A DNA stretch of 64,000 nt from Paractinoplanes rishiriensis (GTDB lineage Bacteria; Actinomycetota; Actinomycetes; Mycobacteriales; Micromonosporaceae): NCBI RefSeq assembly GCF_016862375.1, contig NZ_BOMV01000073.1, positions 62,001-126,000 on the forward strand. Reading direction: 5' to 3'. Positions 41,492-50,568 of this stretch are shown one piece after another (positions within the stretch are counted from its first letter, which is position 1; the number at the start of each line of letters is the position of its first letter). Below the pieces are notes generated by a model. The model did no database searches, was not told the origin of the DNA, and saw nothing but the letters and a program-made list of their open reading frames with translations. The position numbers and the translations under genes are program-made.

Positions 41492-43312
41492 ATGCTGACC
41501 CGCGACGTGCGGGATACGGAGATTCGCGTGCTGGGCGCGGTCGAGATCTGGGCCGCTGGGCGGCCGCTGCATCTGCCGCGACGCCAGCTCGCGACGGTGA
41601 TCGGCCTGCTTGCGTTGCAGACCGGACAGGTCGTGTCATTCGAGCGCATGATCGACGTGCTGTGGCCGGACCACGCGCCGAAGACCGCCCGGGCGGTCCT
41701 GCAGACCCGGGTGTCCGAGCTGCGGGCGCTCCTGCAGTCGGGCGGCTTCGAGGGACGGCTGATCACCCACGGCGACGGCTACAGCCTGAGCATCCCGCCG
41801 GAACAAATCGACGCGACCCGGTTCTGCCGGGCGGTGAGCGAGGCCCGGCGGGCGGTGGCGCCGCCGGATGCCTGTCGCCTGCTACGCGCGGCGCTCGGGC
41901 TGTGGCGCGGGCCCGTGCTCGGCGGGCCACCGGCCTCGGGACTGCTGGACGGGCTCGTGCGGCAGCTCGATTCCCAGCGCCTCACCGCCATCGAGGACCT
42001 GCTGGCTCTCGAGACAGGCATGGACACCCCGCACAACTCGGTGGACGAGTTCGTCGGCCTGACCGCCTCCAATCCGGAACGGGAACGCCTCACCGGTCAG
42101 ATCATGCTGGCCCTGCAACGGGCCGGGCGCACCGCCGAGGCGTTCACCGTCTACGAGCGGACCCGCCGATGGCTCGCCGACGAATTGGGCGTCGACCCGG
42201 GTGCCGAGTTGCAGGGCATTCACCTCGATCTGCTGCGCGCCACGTCCCGCAAGGCCGGCGCCACGGCCCGGGATACGGCTGACCCGCCCGCGCCGGCAAC
42301 GCCGTCCGGGCGTGTCCCGCGTACGCTGCCATCGGATCTTCTGGACTTCACCGGACGCGCCGTCGAGGCCGGCTATCTGGCCGACCTGGCCAGCCGCGAC
42401 CGCGGAGACGGCGTGCTGGTGATGGCGGTGTGCGGCCAGGCGGGGGTGGGAAAGACCGCCCTGACCGTGCACGTCGCGCACCACCTGCAGAGCCGCTTCG
42501 GCGACGGCCAGCTGTACGCGGACCTCCACGGCACCAACTGCGCCCCGGCGACGCCGCACGACGTTCTCGGCCGGTTCCTGCGCGCTCTGGGCACCACCCG
42601 CCTGCCGGACACCCTGGATGAGCGCATCGACGTCTACCGGGACCTGCTCGCCGACCGGCGGATGCTGGTCGTACTCGACGACGCGATGAGCGACGAACAG
42701 GTCCGGCCGCTGATCCCCGGCGGCAGCGGGTGCGTGGTGCTGGTCAACGGCCGGCCGCGGTTGGGGGCCGCCCTCGGCGCCCGGACGTTGCGCCTCGACG
42801 TGCTGAGCCCGGCCGACGCCGTACGGCTGCTGTCCCGGGTGGTGGGCGGCGAACGGGTGAAGGTCGCCCCCGCGGCCACCGCCGAGCTGGCCCGCGCGTG
42901 CGGACACCTGCCGCTGGCGCTCCGGATCGCCGGCGCCCGCCTGCAGTCCAGGCCGCACTGGACGGTCAGCGACCTGGCCGGCCGGCTGCGGGACGAGAGC
43001 CACCGGCTGGACGAACTCGCGTACGGTCCGCTCGACGTCCGCCACTCGATCGCCGGCAGCATCGCCAGCCTCGGTCCGGAGGCCCGCCGGTTGCTGCGCC
43101 GGCTCGCCGCGCTGAATCCGGCGGAGATCACTGCCGAGGCAGCCGCGGCACTGCTCGCCATGCAGCCGGCGCGGGCCGACGACCTGCTCGAGGAGCTCTA
43201 CGACGCGCACCTGGTGGAGCCGGCCGGACGCGAGCCGGCGTACGGCCGTCATTACCGGATGCCGGACCTGGTACGCCTGGGTGCCCAGGAACCAGCTCCG
43301 GAATGCCCGTAG
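41492..43312 (+). CDS. AfsR/SARP-family transcriptional activator
   Basis: Encodes 606 aa from ATG 41492. Domains in order: OmpR-type winged helix (about 8-98, EIRVLGAVEIWAAGRPLHLP ... GDGYSLSI), bacterial transcriptional activation domain (about 105-250, ending DELGVDPGAELQ), and NB-ARC with Walker A GQAGVGKT (315-322), LVVLDDAMSDEQVRPLIPG and LPLALRIAGARL. It ends after the winged-helix part and has no TPR tail. SARPs activate antibiotic clusters by binding direct repeats in promoters; this one stands at the head of the NRPS genes. Its P-loop DNA closely resembles the attB site used by the element. Confidence 0.9.
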   Translation: MLTRDVRDTEIRVLGAVEIWAAGRPLHLPRRQLATVIGLLALQTGQVVSFERMIDVLWPDHAPKTARAVLQTRVSELRALLQSGGFEGRLITHGDGYSLSIPPEQIDATRFCRAVSEARRAVAPPDACRLLRAALGLWRGPVLGGPPASGLLDGLVRQLDSQRLTAIEDLLALETGMDTPHNSVDEFVGLTASNPERERLTGQIMLALQRAGRTAEAFTVYERTRRWLADELGVDPGAELQGIHLDLLRATSRKAGATARDTADPPAPATPSGRVPRTLPSDLLDFTGRAVEAGYLADLASRDRGDGVLVMAVCGQAGVGKTALTVHVAHHLQSRFGDGQLYADLHGTNCAPATPHDVLGRFLRALGTTRLPDTLDERIDVYRDLLADRRMLVVLDDAMSDEQVRPLIPGGSGCVVLVNGRPRLGAALGARTLRLDVLSPADAVRLLSRVVGGERVKVAPAATAELARACGHLPLALRIAGARLQSRPHWTVSDLAGRLRDESHRLDELAYGPLDVRHSIAGSIASLGPEARRLLRRLAALNPAEITAEAAAALLAMQPARADDLLEELYDAHLVEPAGREPAYGRHYRMPDLVRLGAQEPAPECP

Positions 43313-43398
43313 ACAACCCGATGAACGGCGATCGGCCGTCTGCGGAATCGCACCGCGGTGAACCGTTGTTAGCGTCCGGTTCTCCGAAGGGATTGCGC

Positions 43399-45063
43399 AT
43401 GGTGCAGGGACTCGACTGTCTGGTGCTCGGCTACAACGATCCGCCCTTCTCGAATCATGAACAGCGCGTTCTGAATCGAGGCCCGGACTTCCCCGATCGT
43501 CGCATCTTCATGCGGGACCACCTGGTGGTCGACGGAAGCCGGCTGCCGTACATGGACGTCATCAACCACTACGTCGGCGAGCGTGGCATCGGCCCGCCGG
43601 ACTCCTACTACCACGTCGGCGAGGTCGCCAACCTGGCCGCCGTCTATCTCACCAGCTTCCTGGTGCAGCGCGGCTGCACGGCGACCTTCGCCAGCCTCTT
43701 CCACGCCGAGAAGGAACGGATCGCCGCCCTCCTGCGGGACCAGCGGCCGCGGGTCGTGGCGATCACGACGACGTTCTACCTCACCGCCGCGCCGGTGGCC
43801 GAGATCGTGGCGTTCGTCCGGTCGGTGCGGCCGGAGAGCCTGGTGGCGGTGGGCGGGCCGCTGATCGACAACCTGGCCCGCGACCTGGATCCGGAGACCC
43901 TGACCGAGATGTTCGAGTGGATGGACGCCGACGTCTACGTGCACGACTCGCAAGGCGAGTGCGCGCTGCTCGACCTCGTACGCGGGGCCCGGGCCGGCGA
44001 GTCACCGGCGCACGTGGACAACGTCTACTGGCGTAACGGCGAGGAGTTCCGCTTCACCCGGCGACGGCCGGAGAACACCCCGGTGGACGAGGGCACCATC
44101 AACTGGCGGCTGTTCGACGACACGGAACTCGGGCGCACGGCTCAGACCCGTACGGCCAGAAGTTGTGCTTTTAAATGCAGTTTCTGCGACTTCCCGGCGC
44201 GCGCCGGCGCTCTGAGCCTGGCCGGTCTCGACGTGGTGGAGGCCGAGCTGACGCTGCTGGCCGAACGCGGCGTGGAACACGTCGTCTTCATCGACGACAC
44301 GTTCAACGTGCCGCTGCCGCGGTTCAAGGAACTGTGCCGGATGATGATCCGCAACCGGTTCCCGTTCCGCTGGTACTCGTTCTTCCGGGCCTCCTCGGCG
44401 CGCGACGAGGAGACCTACGACCTGATGGCCGCCAGCGGGTGCGCGGCAGTCTTCCTGGGCATCGAATCGGCGGACGACGGCGTGCTGAAGCTGATGCACA
44501 AGTCGGCCACTTCGGACGCGTACCGGTCCAGCATCCGCCGGCTGACCGAGCGGTCGATCACCACGTTCGCCTCTTTCGTCGTGGGCTTTCCCGGCGAGAC
44601 GGCGGCGACGGTGCAGCGGACCATCGACTTCCTCAACGAGGCCCAGCCGAGCTTCTTCCGCGCCGAGCCGTGGTGGTACAACCATCGCTCGCCGATCCAC
44701 GCGCAGGCCGACGTGCTCGGCATCACCGGCCAGGGCTACCAATGGCGGCACGCCACGATGGACATCGACGGCGCCGGCGACGCGCTCGACCGCATCTTCG
44801 CCGAGGTCACCGGTTCGGTGTGGATACCGACCTACAACTTCGACTTCTGGGCGTTGCCCTATCTCTTCGGCAAGGGATTCACCCAGGAGCAGATCACCGC
44901 GTTCCTGCGGGCGGCGCAGCGGTCGATGCGGTTCAACGCCGATCCCGGTACGCCCGCCGCGCGGGCCGCCGCCGAGGAGGTCGCCCGGTCGTTCGACGGG
45001 GTGGTGCTGCGGCCACCGCGTTACCGGATGCCGCGGGCACGGCCGCTCCGGGTGACCGCCTGA
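43399..45063 (+). CDS. Cobalamin-dependent radical SAM enzyme, PhpK-like
   Basis: Encodes 554 aa from ATG 43399 (GAAGGG upstream; ATG 43303, overlapping the SARP stop, is an alternative). An N-terminal B12-binding-type domain begins LDCLVLGYNDPPF and includes ATFASLFHAEKERIAALL and VAVGGPLIDNLA. The radical SAM cluster is Cys256-x3-Cys260-x2-Cys263 (SCAFKCSFCDFP). Then come VVFIDDTFNVPLPRF, FLGIESADD and a C-terminal domain. The pattern resembles the PhpK family, whose founder methylates phosphorus in phosphinothricin. Here, next to NRPS genes and without phosphonate genes in view, a C-methylation of an amino acid or peptide is more likely. Substrate not determinable. Confidence 0.75.
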   Translation: MVQGLDCLVLGYNDPPFSNHEQRVLNRGPDFPDRRIFMRDHLVVDGSRLPYMDVINHYVGERGIGPPDSYYHVGEVANLAAVYLTSFLVQRGCTATFASLFHAEKERIAALLRDQRPRVVAITTTFYLTAAPVAEIVAFVRSVRPESLVAVGGPLIDNLARDLDPETLTEMFEWMDADVYVHDSQGECALLDLVRGARAGESPAHVDNVYWRNGEEFRFTRRRPENTPVDEGTINWRLFDDTELGRTAQTRTARSCAFKCSFCDFPARAGALSLAGLDVVEAELTLLAERGVEHVVFIDDTFNVPLPRFKELCRMMIRNRFPFRWYSFFRASSARDEETYDLMAASGCAAVFLGIESADDGVLKLMHKSATSDAYRSSIRRLTERSITTFASFVVGFPGETAATVQRTIDFLNEAQPSFFRAEPWWYNHRSPIHAQADVLGITGQGYQWRHATMDIDGAGDALDRIFAEVTGSVWIPTYNFDFWALPYLFGKGFTQEQITAFLRAAQRSMRFNADPGTPAARAAAEEVARSFDGVVLRPPRYRMPRARPLRVTA

Positions 45064-45243
45064 GCCATGGTGCCCCGACCTTGCTTACCGGCCACCGGAC
45101 GAATGGGAAGGCATCCGGAAGCGACCACCCGGCCGCCCGGTACGGGGCGAGGTGCGCCGCTGGATCCGCCGGGAAGCCGATGGGAAGCCGGCGCGGCGAC
45201 CTGCCACGCATGCTGGATCTCCCGTCGGACTCCGGAGGTTCAG

Positions 45244-45915
45244 ATGCTCCCGAACACGTCAGCGGACCCGGTCCGCGTCCTGGTCTGCGAGGCGGAGCCA
45301 CTCGTCCGTGCCGGCCTGACCGCCAGCCTTCAGGGCACCGACGTCGATGTCGTCGGCGAGGTCGAGACCGGCAGCCAGCTCCTGAACGGCATCGTCCGGC
45401 CGGACTTCGACGTGGTGCTGGTCGGGTCGATGCCGGCTGCCGGTGACCGGCTCGACCTGGCTGTCCTGGCCACCCGGCCGCACCATCGCGTCGTGGTGCT
45501 GCTGCGGGACACCGACCGGGACGCTCTGATCCGGTATGTCCAGCAGGGGATCCGCGGGTTCGTCGCGCGGCACTCGGCGCTGGACGACGTGTACCAGGCG
45601 GTGCGCTCGGTGGCCCACTCCGGCGCCTACCTCTCCCCCACGCTCGCCCGGCACTTCCTCGACTGGCTGGCGGAGCGCCTGGCTCACCAGACGGTGAACC
45701 GGGAGATCCCGACCGGCAAGCTCAGCGACCGGGAGTGGGAGGTGCTGCGGCTGCTCGGCAGCGGCCGGTCGAACGCCGAGATCTCGCGGGCGCTGCGCAT
45801 CCGGGAGACCACGGTACGCAGCCACGTCTATCACATCCTCTCCAAACTCAACCTGCGGAGCCGCACCGAGGCGGTGCTCTACGGGTTTCAGCACAGCCTC
45901 CGTTCGGCGGAGTGA
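45244..45915 (+). CDS. LuxR-family regulator with degenerate receiver domain
   Basis: Encodes 223 aa from ATG 45244 (GGAGG 8 bases upstream). The C-terminal LuxR helix-turn-helix is intact (about 158-215, LSDREWEVLRLLGSGRSNAE, then RETTVRSHVYHILSKLNLRS). The N-terminal receiver fold is recognisable, but key residues are lost: the acidic pair is EA (LVCEAEPLVRAGL), the phospho-acceptor position reads VLVGSMP with Gly in place of Asp, and the conserved Lys region reads FVARH. Such orphan atypical response regulators often control antibiotic clusters without phosphorylation. Alone between the radical SAM and exporter genes. Confidence 0.85.
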   Translation: MLPNTSADPVRVLVCEAEPLVRAGLTASLQGTDVDVVGEVETGSQLLNGIVRPDFDVVLVGSMPAAGDRLDLAVLATRPHHRVVVLLRDTDRDALIRYVQQGIRGFVARHSALDDVYQAVRSVAHSGAYLSPTLARHFLDWLAERLAHQTVNREIPTGKLSDREWEVLRLLGSGRSNAEISRALRIRETTVRSHVYHILSKLNLRSRTEAVLYGFQHSLRSAE

Positions 45916-45959
45916 GCGCGACGCCCCGTTGACCACACGTTCAGTATCGGAGAAGACGC

Positions 45960-47186
45960 ATGACTGCCACCTCCAGCGAAGTCCGGCTCAGCCAGCTGCT
46001 GCGGGATCGGGGCTACTGGCGATGGTCGATCGCCACCCAGCTGATCCGGCTGCCGTCGTTCATGGCTCCGATCGCGTACGTCCTGGTCAGCATCGAGCTG
46101 CTGGGCAGCCCGAAGACCGGCGGCCTGCTCCTCGCGGTGATGCTGGTGGCGGTGGAGCTGTCCGCCCCGATCACCGGCCGGATCATCGATCGGCTCGGGG
46201 TGGTCAAGTGGGCACCGCGGTCGCTGGCCTTCAGCGCCGTCGCCCGGCTGCTGCTGGCCGGCCTGTTCTTCATCAAGGCGCCCACCGCGGTGCTGGTGGC
46301 CGCGGTCATCGTGTTCTCCTGCATCGGTTCCGGCGCGGGCGGCGTCGTGCGGGTCATGCTCGGCCGTACGGTGTCCGATCCGATGCTGCCGAAGGCGCTG
46401 GCCGTGGACTCCTCGGTGGTCGAGCTGGTGATCATCGTGGCGCCGTTCGCGGTGGCCTTCGCGGCCCTGTTCGGCGGCGTCGGACCACTGGTGGCGATGG
46501 CGCTCTGCACCGGGGTCGGCGCCTTGCTGTTCCGTCAGCCCGGGGCGTCCCGGACAGTGCCCCCGCCGGAACCGGAGCCGGCCGCCGCCGAGGCGGAGAC
46601 GACGCCGGAACCGGCGAAACCGACCGGCTCGCTGTGGCGCAACCCGCGCTACCTCTTCTGGCTCCTGGTGGCGATCGCCTTCGGTCATCTCCTCGGCACC
46701 GCCGAGATCGGTGCCCTGCCGCTGGCCCGGTCGCTCGGGCTCGGCAACGCGATGGCGTCCGCGATGATCGCGGCGCTGGCCGCCGCCAGCGCCACGGCCG
46801 GCCTCCTCTACGCCTGGAAGGGCAACCGGATCAGGGCGTCCAACACGGCTCAGGCCGTCGTTCTGCTCACCCTGATGGCCGGCAGTGTCGCGCTGATCGC
46901 GTTCGAGTTCTCGCTGCCCTTGATCTTCATCGGCTTCTTCCTGCTGGGCGCCTTCACCGCCCCGATCAACACGGTGCGGTCACACGCCGCCGGACACGCC
47001 ATCCCGGCGCACCGGCAGGTCGAGGGCTTCGCCATCCTGGACACGGCCAACGGCCTCGGGTTCGCGCTGGCCGGCCTCCTGCTCGCGGTGCTGCCGGTCA
47101 GCGGCATGTTCGCCGCCGGGGTGGTGAGCACGGTCGTGGTGCTCGCCCTGACCCCGCTCCTGGTCCGCCGCCCGGCCGGGCGCTAA
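45960..47186 (+). CDS. MFS-type exporter
   Basis: Encodes 408 aa from ATG 45960 (GGAGAAG upstream). About 10-12 membrane helices in two halves separated by a Glu/Pro/Ala-rich loop (about 200-220). A typical MFS loop 2-3 is present (ITGRIIDRLGVVKW). Its place between the regulator and the NRPS genes suggests export of the peptide product or its precursor and possible self-resistance. Plasma membrane. Confidence 0.8.
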   Translation: MTATSSEVRLSQLLRDRGYWRWSIATQLIRLPSFMAPIAYVLVSIELLGSPKTGGLLLAVMLVAVELSAPITGRIIDRLGVVKWAPRSLAFSAVARLLLAGLFFIKAPTAVLVAAVIVFSCIGSGAGGVVRVMLGRTVSDPMLPKALAVDSSVVELVIIVAPFAVAFAALFGGVGPLVAMALCTGVGALLFRQPGASRTVPPPEPEPAAAEAETTPEPAKPTGSLWRNPRYLFWLLVAIAFGHLLGTAEIGALPLARSLGLGNAMASAMIAALAAASATAGLLYAWKGNRIRASNTAQAVVLLTLMAGSVALIAFEFSLPLIFIGFFLLGAFTAPINTVRSHAAGHAIPAHRQVEGFAILDTANGLGFALAGLLLAVLPVSGMFAAGVVSTVVVLALTPLLVRRPAGR

Positions 47187-47217
47187 GCAGGATGTTGACC
47201 GGCACTCAGCGGCGCAC

Positions 47218-50200
47218 ATGATTACAGCCGATCAGCCGCTGCCTAGGTTGACCCTCGTGGACTCCGAAATCGAGCGGGATCGTGACGCCGGCCGCCTCGC
47301 GCTGCTGCGCAGGCTGCGCGGCCAGCCGGACCGGCCGGAGCGGATCCCGGGGCGGGCCGCCGGCGCGGTTGTGCCGGCCACACCGCTCCAGGAGGGACTG
47401 TGGTTCGTGGACCGGCTCGCCGGCCCGGGCGGCAACGTCGCCTACAACGTTCCGCTGGCGTTGCGGCTGCGCGGGCCACTCGATCCGGCGGCGCTGCGCG
47501 ATGCGCTGTCCCGTCTCGTCGCGCGGCACGAGATCTTGCGCACCACGTTTCCGGAGCGCGACGGCGCTCCGACCCAGATCGTCCAGCCCGCGGCGGCGCA
47601 GCCGCTGGAGGTCGTCGACCTCGGCCCGGTGGCACCGGCCGATCGTGCCGCCGCGGCGGACCGCCTGGTGCACACCCTGGCCGGCCGCCCGTTCGACCTC
47701 ACGACGGGCCCGCTGTTCAGCACCACGCTGATCCGGCTCGGCGCCGACGAGCACGTCCTCTTCGTAGCCTTTCATCACATCGTGGCGGACGGCTGGTCGG
47801 TGCGGGTGTTCCTGGACGAGCTCGGCGAGCTCTACCGGGCCGGGAGAACCGGACGGCAGCCGGCGCTCGGCGAGCTTCCGATCCAGTACGCCGACTACGC
47901 CGTGTGGCAGACCGGCCGGTTGCGCGGCCCGGCCTACGACGACCTGGTGCGCTACTGGACCGGACAGCTGGCCGGCGCTCCGGCCCTGATGCACCTGCCG
48001 ACCGACCGGCCACGCCCGGTGGTGCCGTCCTTCCGGGGACGGGAACATGGGTTCCGGCTCGACGCCGAGCTGGTCGACGGGCTGCGCGCGCTCAACAGCG
48101 CCGAGCGGGTGACCACGTTCATGACGGTCCTGGCCGCCCTGCAGATGGTGCTGGCGCGCCACTGCGGGCAGCCGGACGTGGTCGTCGGCAGCCCGGTCGC
48201 CGGACGCCGGCGGCCCGAGCTGGAACCGCTGATCGGCATGTTCCTCAACACCGTGGTGCTGCGCGGCGACCTGTCCGGCGAGCCGAGCTTCCGCACCCAC
48301 CTGCGCCGGACCCGGGCCACCGTACTGTCCGCCCTGGAGCATCAGGAACTGCCGTTCGATCACGTGGTCCGGCACCTGCGCCCGGAGCGCAGCCCCGGGT
48401 ACACCCCGTTCCTCCAGGTGGTGTTCGACCTCCTGGACGTCGGCCGGACCCGGCTTGACTGGGGTGACGTCGGGTGCGAGGTGCGGCGGGTGGACGCGGG
48501 TGACGCCAAGTTCGATCTCATGCTCGACATCGAGGACGGCCCCGACGGCATCTCCGGCACGTTCGGCTACCGGACCGATCTGTTCGAGCCGGCGACCGTC
48601 GAGCGTCTGCGCCGGCATCTGGTGCGCACCCTGGCCGTAGTCGTCGCCGACCCGGACGTCGCCGTGACCGCGGTCGACCTGACGACCCCGGCCGAGCGCA
48701 ACGACGTGGTGTCGGCCTGGAACGCGACCGGCGCCCCGGCCGGCCGGTCGGTGCCGGAGCTGTTCGCCGAGCGCGCCGCCGAGGCGCCCGACCGGATCGC
48801 GGTCAGCGCGGGCGACACCGACGTCACCTACGGCGCCCTGGCGGAGCGGGTCGGCAGCCTGGTCAGCCTGCTGCGACGCCACGGCGCGGGACCGGAGACC
48901 CGGATCGGCGTCTGCCTGCACCGGACCCCGGATCTGGCGGTGGCCGTCCTGGCCACCCTCGCGGCCGGCGCGGTGTACGTGCCGATGGATCCGGAGCTGC
49001 CGGCCGCGCGCCTGGCGTACCTGGCCGCCGACGCCGGTGTCGAGATCGTCCTCACCACCTCGGACGTCGCCGGCGCGCCGGATGCGCCCGCCGTGGTCCA
49101 GCTGGACGCCGCCACGGCGCCGCCCAGCGGGCCAGCACCCGGCGCCGGAGCGCCGGTGGCCGCCCAGCTCGCCTACCTGATGTACACGTCGGGTTCGACC
49201 GGTGTGCCCAAGGCGGCAGCCAACACCCACGGCGGGCTGGCCAGCCACCTCGCCTGGGTGCAGCGGACCTATCGGTTGACCCCCGCCGACCGGGTGCTGC
49301 TCAAGACGCCGCTGAGCTTCGACGACTCGGTGCGGGAGCTGTTCTGGCCGCTCACCACCGGCGCCCGGCTCGTGCTGGCACCGCCCGGCCTGCAGCGCGA
49401 CCCGGCCGGTCTGCTGCAGTTGATCGACGAGGCCGGGGTCACGGTGCTGCACGTCGTGCCGTCGCTGTTGCGGGCCGTCGTGGACACCCCGGCGGCGCCC
49501 GGCGCCGGGCGCACCCTACGGCTGGTGATGTCCGGCGGCGAGGCGCTGGACGACGAGCTGCAACGCCGATGTCTCGCCCGGTTCACGGCGCCGCTGGTCA
49601 ACCACTACGGGCCCTCCGAGACCACGATCGACGTGACCCGGTGGACGTGCCGGGAGGGCGACGGCACCCCGATCGGCCGGCCCGGCGACAACACCCGCCT
49701 GTACGTGCTCGACCGCCGCGGCGAGCCGGTGGCCGTCGGCCTGCCCGGCGAGCTCTACGTCGCCGGTGCGCAGGTCGGCCGCGGCTATCTCGGCCGGCCG
49801 GGACAGACCGCGGAGGCCTTCCTGCCCGACCCGTTCGCCCCGGAACCCGGCCGGCGCATGTACCGGACCGGCGACCTGGCCCGGTGGCGCGACGGCGGGG
49901 TGCTCGACTTCCTGGGCCGGCGCGACGACCAGGTGAAGATTCGCGGTTACCGGGTGGAACCGGCCGAGATCGAACACCGGCTGACCGGGCAGCCGGGCAT
50001 CGTGGAGGCGGCGGTGGTGGTCCGCGAGGACCGCCCGGGCGACCAGCGTCTGGTGGCCTACTGCGCCACCCGCGATGCCACGCCGGACTGGTCGGCGGTC
50101 CGACGGGCGCTCGCCGACCACCTGCCGTGGTATCAGGTGCCGGCGTCGTTCGTCCGGGTGGCCGCGCTGCCCCGCACCCCCGCCGGCAAGCTCGCCCGGC

Positions 50201-50568
50201 GTGCCCTTCCGGCTCCCGGGCCCGACGACCGCGCGGCCGTTCCGTACCAGGCGCCCCGGACGCCTACCGAGACCATCGTGGCGGCCGCCTGGGGCGAGGT
50301 GTTCGGGGTGAGCCGGGTCGGCGTGCACGACGACTTCTTCGATTCGGGCGGTCACTCGCTGCTCGCGGTGCGGCTGGTCGCCCGCCTCCGGGACGCGCTG
50401 CAGGTCGACGTCGCGGTGAACGCCGTGTTCCTGGCGCCGAGCGTCGCGGCCCTGGCCGACCGGATCAGCGGGTCGGCGAGCGCGGAGTCCGCACCGATCC
50501 CGGTCATCGACCGGACCCGGCACCGGGTGGCCGGCCGAGCGGGTGGGCGGTCCGGCGATGCCGACTGA
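47218..50568 (+). CDS. NRPS, one module C-A-T
   Basis: Encodes 1116 aa from ATG 47218 (weak ribosome site; GTG 47257 is an alternative). Order: N-terminal tail of about 45 residues, condensation domain (LQEGLWFVDRL ... FHHIVADGWS), adenylation domain (LMYTSGSTGVPKAA, YGPSETT, YRTGDLARW, RIRGY-like KIRGYRVEP), and carrier domain with Ser1047 in SGGHSLLAV. A-domain pocket residues aligned by eye to the GrsA positions read D-D-R-H-M-G-H-I-D-K. I do not recognise this code; three acidic residues suggest a basic side chain. No epimerase or thioesterase. The stop lies inside the next NRPS gene, so the two are co-translated. Confidence 0.9.
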   Translation: MITADQPLPRLTLVDSEIERDRDAGRLALLRRLRGQPDRPERIPGRAAGAVVPATPLQEGLWFVDRLAGPGGNVAYNVPLALRLRGPLDPAALRDALSRLVARHEILRTTFPERDGAPTQIVQPAAAQPLEVVDLGPVAPADRAAAADRLVHTLAGRPFDLTTGPLFSTTLIRLGADEHVLFVAFHHIVADGWSVRVFLDELGELYRAGRTGRQPALGELPIQYADYAVWQTGRLRGPAYDDLVRYWTGQLAGAPALMHLPTDRPRPVVPSFRGREHGFRLDAELVDGLRALNSAERVTTFMTVLAALQMVLARHCGQPDVVVGSPVAGRRRPELEPLIGMFLNTVVLRGDLSGEPSFRTHLRRTRATVLSALEHQELPFDHVVRHLRPERSPGYTPFLQVVFDLLDVGRTRLDWGDVGCEVRRVDAGDAKFDLMLDIEDGPDGISGTFGYRTDLFEPATVERLRRHLVRTLAVVVADPDVAVTAVDLTTPAERNDVVSAWNATGAPAGRSVPELFAERAAEAPDRIAVSAGDTDVTYGALAERVGSLVSLLRRHGAGPETRIGVCLHRTPDLAVAVLATLAAGAVYVPMDPELPAARLAYLAADAGVEIVLTTSDVAGAPDAPAVVQLDAATAPPSGPAPGAGAPVAAQLAYLMYTSGSTGVPKAAANTHGGLASHLAWVQRTYRLTPADRVLLKTPLSFDDSVRELFWPLTTGARLVLAPPGLQRDPAGLLQLIDEAGVTVLHVVPSLLRAVVDTPAAPGAGRTLRLVMSGGEALDDELQRRCLARFTAPLVNHYGPSETTIDVTRWTCREGDGTPIGRPGDNTRLYVLDRRGEPVAVGLPGELYVAGAQVGRGYLGRPGQTAEAFLPDPFAPEPGRRMYRTGDLARWRDGGVLDFLGRRDDQVKIRGYRVEPAEIEHRLTGQPGIVEAAVVVREDRPGDQRLVAYCATRDATPDWSAVRRALADHLPWYQVPASFVRVAALPRTPAGKLARRALPAPGPDDRAAVPYQAPRTPTETIVAAAWGEVFGVSRVGVHDDFFDSGGHSLLAVRLVARLRDALQVDVAVNAVFLAPSVAALADRISGSASAESAPIPVIDRTRHRVAGRAGGRSGDAD

